Positions 1 to 5,877 of a stretch of 5,877 nt of DNA are shown piece after piece. The position numbers and the translations under genes were made by a program. Positions within the stretch are counted from its first letter, which is position 1, and every line of letters begins with the position of its first letter. The stretch is from positions 1 to 5,877 of the forward strand of contig JANYAL010000150.1 in assembly GCA_025361325.1 (NCBI GenBank), given 5' to 3'. A model generated the notes under the pieces. The model was not told where the DNA came from, made no database searches, and saw only the letters and a program-made list of their open reading frames with translations. Source of the stretch: Bacteroidota bacterium (GTDB lineage: Bacteria; Bacteroidota; Bacteroidia; Chitinophagales; Chitinophagaceae).

Positions 1-617
1 CCGATGGCTACATAAATGCAATAAACGGGCTGGCCCTTATCGTAAAATTCTTTCTGGTTGATAATGGTGTCGATGGCAATGGATGTTTTTCCTGTCTGGC
101 GGTCGCCGATGATGAGCTCGCGTTGTCCGCGTCCAATGGGAATCATAGCATCGATTGGCTTGATACCGGTCTGCAGCGGTTCTTTTACAGGCTGACGGAA
201 GATAACGCCGGGAGCTTTGCGTTCCAGAGGCATTTCATACAAGTCGCCCTGGATCGGCCCTTTGCCGTCGATTGGTTCGCCCAGGGTGTTGATTACCCTT
301 CCGCTCATGCCTTCGCCTACTTTGATAGAGGCGATCTGGCCGGTACGCTTCACTTTATCACCTTCCTTTATTTCGCTGCTGTCGCCCATCAGCACTACCC
401 CCACATTATCTTCTTCGAGGTTAAGTGCAATGGCCCTGACGCCGTTATCAAATTCCACGAGTTCGCCAGAGCGAACATTATTCAGGCCATATACCCGGGC
501 GATACCGTCGCCGACCTGCAATACCGTTCCAACTTCCTCCAGGCTTGCTGATGCATTGAAATTGCTGAGTTGCTGGCGTAGTATTGCTGATATTTCATCT
601 GGTTTGATCTCTACCAT
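1..617 (-). CDS. atpA: F1F0 ATP synthase subunit alpha, N-terminal part (runs off left edge)
   Basis: This is the alpha subunit of the F1 sector of ATP synthase. It alternates with beta in the catalytic hexamer on the cytoplasmic face of the inner membrane and carries non-catalytic nucleotide sites. The gene is read on the minus strand from the ATG at 617-615; 205 complete codons are present and the remaining roughly 60% lies beyond base 1. Residues about 28-95 form the N-terminal beta-barrel ([11 protein letters not shown] near 35-45), followed by the nucleotide-binding domain with the segments [12 protein letters not shown] (111-122), [19 protein letters not shown] (151-169) and the Walker A loop GDRQTGKT at 171-178, with Lys177 and Thr178 as phosphate-binding residues. 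The start is supported by the typical N-terminus [13 protein letters not shown]. The leader is AU-rich with no Shine-Dalgarno sequence, as is usual in Bacteroidota. No atpH lies upstream, although atpH normally precedes atpA. The identification is secure. Confidence 0.98.
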   Translation of the reverse strand, partial: MVEIKPDEISAILRQQLSNFNASASLEEVGTVLQVGDGIARVYGLNNVRSGELVEFDNGVRAIALNLEEDNVGVVLMGDSSEIKEGDKVKRTGQIASIKVGEGMSGRVINTLGEPIDGKGPIQGDLYEMPLERKAPGVIFRQPVKEPLQTGIKPIDAMIPIGRGQRELIIGDRQTGKTSIAIDTIINQKEFYDKGQPVYCIYVAI

Positions 618-1062
618 AACAGTTTAATTAAAGTATTTTTATTAAAGGGGCAATTTTTCAGGCTGCAAAGGTAGGGGTTGCCATTTGCTTCACAAAAAAA
701 TAGGGGTATTAAATGCCATTTTACGGATGAAAATAAGGGCCTGTTTACCCACGTTTTATGGAAAATCAATTACTTTTATGTTTCCTGAATTCATATCGTG
801 GAAACGGAGTTAAGTCTCTGCTGAACATAATCGTTTTTTTACTGTTTATGATCCTGTATCCCTGCAAAGAATGGTTCATGTTCCTGCCTCCTATGATATG
901 CCCCAGGGCCTTGAGTGGTTGCGTATAAAGAAGGATGAAAACAGACAATATACTTAAGTTGTTTAGCTTATCGTTTGGGGTACAAAAGCACTCTGTGTGC
1001 CAAGCTGCATGTCAACATCGGCTGGTACGAACCAGGAAATTAATAACAAATCTTATATCAAT
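618..1062. other. Divergent intergenic region between atpA and the large secreted-protein gene
   Basis: This 445-base stretch separates two divergently read genes. Apart from the atpA promoter I see no convincing gene. A 56-codon plus-strand frame (758-928) has one hydrophobic stretch, and an overlapping 60-codon minus-strand frame (948-766) resembles nothing I know; both are probably chance. For the plus-strand gene the only promoter-like string is TATCGTTTG at 969-977, which has one base too many between TA and TTTG and no clear TTTG box upstream. The 5' leader just before 1063 is A/T-rich, without a Shine-Dalgarno sequence, which is normal for this phylum. Confidence 0.6.
666..700 (-). promoter_or_regulatory. 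Bacteroidota-type promoter for atpA
   Basis: On the minus strand a TTTG box, at the end of a run of T (700-693), is followed after 19 bases by TACCTTTG (673-666). This matches the -33 TTTG and -7 TAnnTTTG consensus of the Bacteroidota primary sigma factor with normal spacing. Transcription would start near 659, giving a leader of about 42 bases before the atpA ATG. The match is seen in the sequence; its use as a promoter is inferred. Confidence 0.7.
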
Positions 1063-4000
1063 ATGATCCGATTCGCTGCGCATAACTGTTCAACCCTGGT
1101 CTCCAGGTTACTGCCTTTTCTTTTTGCATTCCCCGGCAGCCTGGCTTTCTCTTATGCACAGGCACAACTGAGGAACCCGGTTGTTTCGGAAGGGCAATTG
1201 ATCAAAGTGATTCCTTCCCTCAGGGATTACAAAGCCCCGGAAGGCTTTGTGCCGGCCATCTCCCGCATCCGCGACCGGGTGGTGGGCATCAATGAGGATA
1301 ATGAAGAAATGCCAAAGGTGCAGTATTCGCATAAGGTGCTGCCCGATCCTGTTGTACAACGCATCGGTACTGGTCCCGGACCGAACAATTTCTCCGGTGG
1401 GGTGATCACACAGAATTTTGCAGGCATGGGATTTACGAATGTGGCCCCGGCCGATCCAAATATGTGTGCCGGGCCCAACCACGTCATACAGATGATCAAT
1501 GGCAGCTCGGGTTCCTACCTCAAGATATGGGACCGTAACGGAACGCAGGTGCTGGCACAGATCTATATGACCACCCTGGTGGGCACAGCAGGCTATTCCG
1601 GTTCAGGCGACCCCATCGCCATATACGATCCTTTCGCCGACCGGTATATGCTCACCGAGTTTGCCCGTATCGGCGGCTCCAATATAAATTCGCTGGTGGT
1701 CTTCGTTTCGCAGACCCCGGATCCAACCGCGGGATGGTATGTGTATAAATTCACCGATGTTTCCTTTTTTCCCGATTACCCGCACTACGGCGTTTGGCCG
1801 AATGTGTTATATGCCAGCACCAACGACTTCAATACAGCGGGATCGGCCTACCTGGGATCCTCGGTATGGGCCATGAACAAGACAAAAATGCTGGCCGGCG
1901 ACCCCACCGCGGAACTGCAGCGCTACCGCCTCCCCTTTTACTGCGCCCCTGTGAATATCAGCAATGGCTCTGCTGCGCCATCCAGTACCGGTACGGTGGG
2001 CCATTTCATGTATTATAACGACAATGATTTCAACCCCAACCCGGGTGCCCTGGACAGCATCGGCATGATGAACTTCACGCCTGACTTCGCCGTACCGGCC
2101 AATACAACCCTAACCTATGCCCAGGCTTTGGTGACCGCCCCATACAAGACTCAGTTCTGCCCTGGCAGGAACTGCATCCCTTCCGCTTCCGGCAACGGGT
2201 ACGACGGACTGGATGACCGCATCATGAACCGGGTCAACTACCGCAATTTCGGCGGCTATGAATCGATGGTGTTGAATTATACCGTGGATGCCAATGCAGG
2301 TACCGGCCAGCCGGCAAAAGCGGGTATCCGCTGGTATGAACTGCGGAAGTCGGGCGCGGCCTGGAGCATTTTTCAGCAATCCACCTATGCGCCGGACAAT
2401 GACTGGCGCTGGATGGGAAGCATCAACATTAACAGCAAGGGGCAGATTGCCCTTGGTTTCAATAAAAGCGGTACCACCAGTTATGGTTCCATTGCCTTTA
2501 CAGGCAGGAATGCTGGGGATGTGATGGGTACCATGTCGGTTGCCGAAGTGAATGCCCGGGCGGGAACCGCCTACGGTACATTTGCCAACCGCTGGGGTGA
2601 TTATAATGATGTTACCGCAGACAAGGTGAATGATTCCCTGTTCTGGATGACCGCTATGTACGGAAACGGCAATACTGCCTGGGCCACCCAGGTGGTGCAG
2701 TTCAAGATCGGTGACTGCAATGCCCTGCGTTCAGATATTGCCTTTACCCAGAGCGGCGCTGCCGGTGTGCCTGAAAGCCAGAACATCACGTATACTAATT
2801 CAGTGAACAATACAGGATGTGTGCCCATCAACAACTTTCTGGTTACAGATACACTACCTGTTAATGTAAGTTTCGTGAGCGCCACAAACGGCGGCACCTA
2901 TAATGCAGGCAACCGGGTGGTTAGCTGGACAGTTAACCTGAGCGCCGGACAGGCCGGCATATACCAGTTCACTGTGAACATCAACAACGGTGCTTTTTTT
3001 GCTACTACTACCACACTCAATGAGTCCGTAGCCGGTTCAGGCATCCCAGCCGGCTGGGCGGCCACCACCGGCACCGGATCTTCCAACTGGGTAAGTTCAA
3101 CGCTCAGCAACCACAGCGCACCTAATTCCTTTTATGGCGTAGACAATGCAACAGCCATTACTGATTTCCGTGTTTCTACAACAAGCCCGGTAGCTACCGG
3201 GGCTACACCCCCGACCCTGAGTTTCTGGCACCTGTATAATTGCGAAACCGGATGGGACGGCGGTGTGGTGGAGATGAGCCCAGACGGCGGCACTACCTGG
3301 AATGATATGGGAACATATATGACCACCAACGGCTACAGCGGCGGTGTGGGGGGTACCAATCCCTTGGCAGGTCGTGCGGCGTTCACAGGTACCAGTGGGG
3401 GGTGGATCCAGACCAAACTCCGGATGATCCCCACGGGACAGAATGCCCGCTTCCGTTTCCGTATGTCCTCAGACGATAATACGGCCTATCCCGCCCCCAA
3501 CCCGGGATGGTTTGTGGACGATATCCTGCTGCAGAACATGGCAGAAGTGAATATGCGTACCAGTTATTTCAACGCCACTGGTACCCGACTGTTTTACCGC
3601 GACACCTTCACCACGATATTGCCGCCGAATGCCTGTACCGGCCAAACCCTCACGGCGCAGCCCTCCAGCCTATCCGGTTGTGCCGGGAACAATGCTGTTT
3701 TCAATGTTACGGCTACGGGTACTCCTCCCATCATCTACCAGTGGCAGGAGAGCACCAATGGCGGTAATGCCTGGAACAATATTACCAACGGTGGTGTATA
3801 CGCGGGTGCCACATCCAATACACTAACGCTAACGGGCCTTGGCCTGGTAATGAACGGGTACCAGTACCGCTGTGTGGTAAACGGCTGTGTGGCCGCTGTG
3901 AACAGCAATGCGGCGGTGCTGACGGTGTATGCGCCGGTTGTCATCACAGCCCAGCCGGGCAATGCCGTGATCTGTGCAGACAAGGCGGCTAGTTTCAGTG

Positions 4001-4767
4001 TATCCGCAACCGGTACCACCCTGGCCTACCAGTGGCAGGTGAGCACCAATAACGGTCCTTTCACCAATATCGCCAACAGTGGCATCTACAGTGGTGCCAC
4101 TTCCGGTACACTTGTTGTCACCGCCCCACCCGCCGCTCTAAGTGGCAGCCTCTATCGTTGCCTGGTTTCCGGCCTGGCCCCCTGTGCCACCGTAAATTCT
4201 ACCAGCGGCACCCTTACGGTGAATCCACTGCCTGCGGTGGCAATCAGTGCCGCTCCGTATCTGAAACTGTTACCCGGGCTGCGGTCGACCCTGTCTGCCA
4301 CATCTGTACCGGCGGCAAATAGCTATACCTGGTACAGGAACGGCAACCTCTTATCGAATAGCAGTGCGGGCGTAGTGTCCGGCATTAATACCGCTGCCCT
4401 GTTGGTGGATGTGGATGGATTCGGATCATATCAGGTAAAGGTCACGGATGTGAACGGATGTGTCAATACCTCCAACCTCCTGAATATCAATGATTCTGTT
4501 ACGAGTAAAGTGTTCATTTACCCGAATCCCAATGATGGGCGGTTCCAGGTAAGGTACAACCCCTCATCCGGCAATCCGGGTCCGTCAACAATTAATGTGT
4601 ACAATGCAATTGGACAGAAGATATTGACCAATACATACGCTGTGTCTACCCCCTATGGCAGGATGGATATCGACCTCAAGATTGAAGGCCCTGGGGTATA
4701 TTGGATAGAGCTGCTGGATATGAACGGCCAGCGGCTGGCGACCGGCAGGGCCGAAGTGCTCAGATAA
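1063..4767 (+). CDS. Large secreted multidomain protein with propeller-like, DUF11-like, beta-sandwich and Ig-like domains and a T9SS type A sorting signal
   Basis: This 1234-residue exported protein probably ends up secreted or anchored on the cell surface through the type IX secretion system; its substrate is unknown. Residues 1-34 are a signal peptide (hydrophobic core about 16-30, cleavage after AQA). Residues about 107-552 form a domain common in uncharacterised exported proteins: PADPNMCAGPNH (130-141), DPIAIYDPFADRYML (183-197), DWRWMGSI (447-454) and RWGDY (510-514); a beta-propeller is my inference. It holds five cysteines (135, 294, 366, 371, 552). Next come a DUF11-like domain (about 558-643, with VTDTLP), a beta-sandwich like those of immune inhibitor A or MAM proteins (about 650-825, ending GWFVDDILL), two tandem Ig-like repeats (862-956 and 959-1055, cysteine pairs 873/937 and 971/1033), a third Ig/PKD-like unit without the first cysteine (about 1058-1140), and a T9SS sorting domain (about 1149-1234, YPNPNDGRF at 1153-1161). 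The frame stays open upstream to a GTG at 997 and an ATG at 1009, but only the 1063 ATG places the signal peptide at the N-terminus. No catalytic motif of a known enzyme family was seen, so an adhesive or binding role is possible but unproven. Confidence 0.93.
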   Translation: MIRFAAHNCSTLVSRLLPFLFAFPGSLAFSYAQAQLRNPVVSEGQLIKVIPSLRDYKAPEGFVPAISRIRDRVVGINEDNEEMPKVQYSHKVLPDPVVQRIGTGPGPNNFSGGVITQNFAGMGFTNVAPADPNMCAGPNHVIQMINGSSGSYLKIWDRNGTQVLAQIYMTTLVGTAGYSGSGDPIAIYDPFADRYMLTEFARIGGSNINSLVVFVSQTPDPTAGWYVYKFTDVSFFPDYPHYGVWPNVLYASTNDFNTAGSAYLGSSVWAMNKTKMLAGDPTAELQRYRLPFYCAPVNISNGSAAPSSTGTVGHFMYYNDNDFNPNPGALDSIGMMNFTPDFAVPANTTLTYAQALVTAPYKTQFCPGRNCIPSASGNGYDGLDDRIMNRVNYRNFGGYESMVLNYTVDANAGTGQPAKAGIRWYELRKSGAAWSIFQQSTYAPDNDWRWMGSININSKGQIALGFNKSGTTSYGSIAFTGRNAGDVMGTMSVAEVNARAGTAYGTFANRWGDYNDVTADKVNDSLFWMTAMYGNGNTAWATQVVQFKIGDCNALRSDIAFTQSGAAGVPESQNITYTNSVNNTGCVPINNFLVTDTLPVNVSFVSATNGGTYNAGNRVVSWTVNLSAGQAGIYQFTVNINNGAFFATTTTLNESVAGSGIPAGWAATTGTGSSNWVSSTLSNHSAPNSFYGVDNATAITDFRVSTTSPVATGATPPTLSFWHLYNCETGWDGGVVEMSPDGGTTWNDMGTYMTTNGYSGGVGGTNPLAGRAAFTGTSGGWIQTKLRMIPTGQNARFRFRMSSDDNTAYPAPNPGWFVDDILLQNMAEVNMRTSYFNATGTRLFYRDTFTTILPPNACTGQTLTAQPSSLSGCAGNNAVFNVTATGTPPIIYQWQESTNGGNAWNNITNGGVYAGATSNTLTLTGLGLVMNGYQYRCVVNGCVAAVNSNAAVLTVYAPVVITAQPGNAVICADKAASFSVSATGTTLAYQWQVSTNNGPFTNIANSGIYSGATSGTLVVTAPPAALSGSLYRCLVSGLAPCATVNSTSGTLTVNPLPAVAISAAPYLKLLPGLRSTLSATSVPAANSYTWYRNGNLLSNSSAGVVSGINTAALLVDVDGFGSYQVKVTDVNGCVNTSNLLNINDSVTSKVFIYPNPNDGRFQVRYNPSSGNPGPSTINVYNAIGQKILTNTYAVSTPYGRMDIDLKIEGPGVYWIELLDMNGQRLATGRAEVLR
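3646..4227 (+). repeat. Tandem duplication encoding two Ig-like domains
   Basis: Two consecutive units inside the large gene encode homologous Ig-like domains of about 95-97 residues. Each has an early Cys, a YQWQ core tryptophan 20-21 residues later (W894, W991), a GxYxGATS turn and a YRC cysteine near the end. At DNA level 3736-3759 and 4027-4050 agree at 23 of 24 bases and lie exactly 291 bases (97 codons) apart. The third unit that follows is much more diverged. Confidence 0.85.
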
Positions 4768-4920
4768 ACCTGTAAAAAGCAACCGGGTAGCCCCTGGCCT
4801 GCGGGTGGTTATATTAGGAAAAGTCATGGATACCCTGGAAACGGCAATCGCCTCGGGCCCCAGGTTTCGCCTGCCGTAGAAACCAATTTATCCCAACCCA
4901 ACCACAATTACCCCGGGATG

Positions 4921-4956
4921 TTTTCAGAAACCCGCATTGCAGTTGGGTTTCTAAAA
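4921..4956. repeat. Inverted repeat (hairpin) downstream of the large gene
   Basis: AGAAACCC (4926-4933) and GGGTTTCT (4945-4952) are perfect inverted copies around an 11-base loop. The stem extends through TTTT (4921-4924) pairing with AAAA (4953-4956), with C4925 bulged, giving about 12 base pairs. Neither strand has a run of T after the stem, so it does not look like a standard intrinsic terminator. It may stabilise the 3' end of the upstream mRNA, or have no function. Confidence 0.65.
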
Positions 4957-5060
4957 ATATAAAGCTTGAATGCATATTCAGCAAAAAAGAAAATAACGTA
5001 AAAGAAAAATTCAAAAAAACAGGCTCATTTTGAAAATTTTCCGTAATTTTCACGTTCGGT

Positions 5061-5107
5061 AAGGTATGTAGTTCAAGGTATGTACCTGTACGAATGGTAT
5101 AACCATT
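5061..5107. repeat. Direct repeat AAGGTATGTA with neighbouring small palindromes
   Basis: AAGGTATGTA occurs at 5061-5070 and 5075-5084, a 14-base period. The second copy overlaps the imperfect palindrome GGTATGTACC (5077-5086). Immediately downstream AATGGT/ACCATT (5093-5098 and 5102-5107) forms a 6-base inverted repeat with a 3-base centre. The cluster could be a protein-binding site or chance; no regulator is encoded nearby. Confidence 0.45.
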
Positions 5108-5489
5108 TTACAAAATCCGTTACCATCGCAACTGACCCTAAAGGCTATTATCCAAATGCAGAACCTTCTTTTTTAGATAACTAAAAAAGTGATTTCATAT
5201 AAAACCAACTGGCTTAATTATGGGGAAATTTCTCTTTTCAGGGATATTTGTTTCTTCTGAACAATTTTTCAGGAACCATCCGGTTATTAAAAACCTGCTT
5301 TCCCCTGGGGTATTTCAAGTTGTTCCTGCATTGCTTAAAAACAATTTTTCTTTTTCAGGCCACATTCAGAGAAATCTCATTGATTTACCAATTTCAGCAT
5401 ATTTGAGGGGGCAGGCGGTCATGGATGGCTGTGAACGCGGGGTCGGGGGCAGCTTTTAAGGTTCAGTTTCTGTCTTGTTTGTAATAAAT

Positions 5490-5523
5490 CCGGTTCCAGG
5501 CATGTGAAAGTTAATTGGAACGG
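5490..5523. repeat. Imperfect inverted repeat upstream of the second secreted-protein gene
   Basis: GTTCCA (5493-5498) pairs with TGGAAC (5516-5521); CC (5490-5491) and GG (5522-5523) extend the stem if G5492 is bulged. The loop is 17 bases and no T-run follows, so it is not a convincing terminator. It ends about 40 bases before the -33 box of the downstream promoter. Confidence 0.4.
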
Positions 5524-5563
5524 CGAATAGACTGATCCGAAACATAAAAAAGGGTATTTTTAT

Positions 5564-5593
5564 TTTGTAATGGATAATTATTAATTAAGTTTG
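5564..5593 (+). promoter_or_regulatory. Bacteroidota-type promoter for the second secreted-protein gene
   Basis: TTTG at 5564-5567 and TAAGTTTG at 5586-5593 match the Bacteroidota -33 and -7 elements with an 18-base spacer. The predicted transcription start near 5600 leaves a leader of about 18 bases. A purine stretch AGAGAGA (5610-5616) sits just before the ATG; it is not a true Shine-Dalgarno sequence. This supports independent transcription rather than an operon with the large upstream gene. Confidence 0.75.
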
Positions 5594-5617
5594 TGTAAAT
5601 CTTAAAATTAGAGAGAT

Positions 5618-5877
5618 ATGAAAAATTTTACTCGGTTATTATTTACCGGAATGGCGCTGCTGCTGTTTTCTGGAATTGGAATGGCACAGACAAACTCCCA
5701 GGTAGTTAAGGTTGTAGGTAAGTTAGTTCGGGTTACACCCAAACTGGCGGATATTGATAATACCACCATGTACGGTGAGCCTTTAAATACAAAATTTGAC
5801 CCTACTGGTATCAAGGAGAAAGTAGAAAGGGTTGAGGAAAAACTGGAAGAGCAATTCAGGCGTAATTCCAGGAGAGG
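5618..5877 (+). CDS. Exported protein, N-terminal fragment, likely paralogue of the large secreted protein (runs off right edge)
   Basis: Only the first 86 codons are present. Residues 1-23 are a clear signal peptide (MKNFTRLLF start, LLLF core, cleavage after GMA). The mature part starts with QTNSQVVKVVGKLVRVTPKL and reaches Asp45. The stretch G34-K-L-V-R-V-T-P-K-L-A-D45 lines up with G44-Q-L-I-K-V-I-P-S-L-R-D55 of the upstream large protein, at almost the same distance from the cleavage site. Residues about 65-86 are highly charged and probably helical (IKEKVERVEEKLEEQF, then RRNSRR). The start is fixed by the signal peptide and by the promoter directly upstream. Function is unknown. By analogy the missing part could hold a propeller-like domain and a T9SS signal, but this cannot be seen here. 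Confidence 0.85.
   Translation, partial: MKNFTRLLFTGMALLLFSGIGMAQTNSQVVKVVGKLVRVTPKLADIDNTTMYGEPLNTKFDPTGIKEKVERVEEKLEEQFRRNSRR

Larger units (their letters stand above)
4768..5617. other. 850-base intergenic gap without a recognisable gene
   Basis: This stretch is visibly richer in A and T than the gene before it, especially from about 4950 onward. It contains several inverted and direct repeats (listed separately), an A-tract-rich segment at 4983-5019, and a promoter at its right end. An 8-base string TTTTCAGG occurs three times (5235, 5266, 5352), and ACAATTTTTC occurs at 5261 and again at 5341. The open frames inside it are short and resemble nothing I know: 5080-5184 (34 codons), 5220-5459 (79 codons) and a minus-strand frame at 5053-4814. 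No tRNA or rRNA was recognised. No canonical intrinsic terminator for the large gene was found; a weak GGTTTC/GAAACC hairpin at 4863-4884, followed by AATTTA, is the nearest candidate. Confidence 0.6.

Noticed and set aside
123..627. Plus-strand open frames at 123-551 and 217-627
   Set aside because: They lie antisense to the unmistakable atpA coding sequence and encode nothing recognisable; they are shadows of atpA codon structure.
758..948. A 56-codon plus-strand frame with a hydrophobic stretch (758-928) and a 60-codon minus-strand frame (948-766)
   Set aside because: They overlap each other on opposite strands, have no promoter or ribosome site, and resemble no known family. Frames of this length are expected by chance.
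1108..4019. Numerous frames on both strands inside the large gene
   Set aside because: The 1063-4767 frame carries a signal peptide, conserved domains and a T9SS signal from end to end, so the alternative frames are shadows.
4921..4956. Hairpin considered as an intrinsic terminator of the large gene
   Set aside because: The stem is followed by A-rich rather than T-rich sequence on the plus strand, and by GAAAACATCC rather than a T-run on the minus strand.
4585..5053. Minus-strand frames at 4827-4585 and 5053-4814
   Set aside because: The first is mostly antisense to the T9SS sorting domain. The second encodes a low-complexity, Phe-rich product from A-tracts read in reverse, with no recognisable family.
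5061..5107. Sequence around GTAGTTCAAGG considered as the T-arm of a tRNA
   Set aside because: No acceptor stem, anticodon arm or CCA-compatible 3' end could be placed around it.
4768..5617. Possible insertion sequence or CRISPR array in the intergenic gap
   Set aside because: No transposase fragment, terminal inverted repeats with target duplication, or regularly spaced repeats were found. The small repeats are too short and irregular.

Overview
The window looks like a piece of chromosome from a member of the Bacteroidota, probably the class Chitinophagia. This is inferred from three things: a protein ending in a type IX secretion (T9SS) sorting domain, two promoters matching the Bacteroidota consensus (TTTG, then TAnnTTTG), and start codons without Shine-Dalgarno sequences. 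No closer placement can be made by eye. There are no RNA genes, insertion sequences or CRISPR arrays.

Layout. (1) Positions 1-617, minus strand: the first 205 codons of atpA (F1 ATP synthase alpha subunit), running off the left edge, with its own promoter at 666-700. (2) Positions 618-1062: a divergent intergenic region with no convincing gene. (3) Positions 1063-4767, plus strand: one large gene for a 1234-residue secreted multidomain protein. Its order is signal peptide, a propeller-like N-terminal domain, a DUF11-like domain, an immune-inhibitor-A/MAM-like beta-sandwich, two tandem Ig-like repeats, a third Ig/PKD-like unit and a C-terminal T9SS sorting signal. (4) Positions 4768-5617: an 850-base, AT-richer gap with several small inverted and direct repeats and no recognisable gene. 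(5) Positions 5618-5877, plus strand: the first 86 codons of a second exported protein, behind a good Bacteroidota promoter.

How the genes relate. atpA is housekeeping and appears unconnected to the rest. The two plus-strand genes probably belong together. Just after signal-peptide cleavage both carry the pattern G-x-L-[IV]-[KR]-V-x-P-x-L-x-D, which suggests tandem paralogues of one exported family, although the long gap and separate promoter argue against a simple operon. Nothing here amounts to a demonstrated new system. The most promising leads are the shared leader motif, the mosaic architecture of the large protein and the repeat-bearing 850-base gap.
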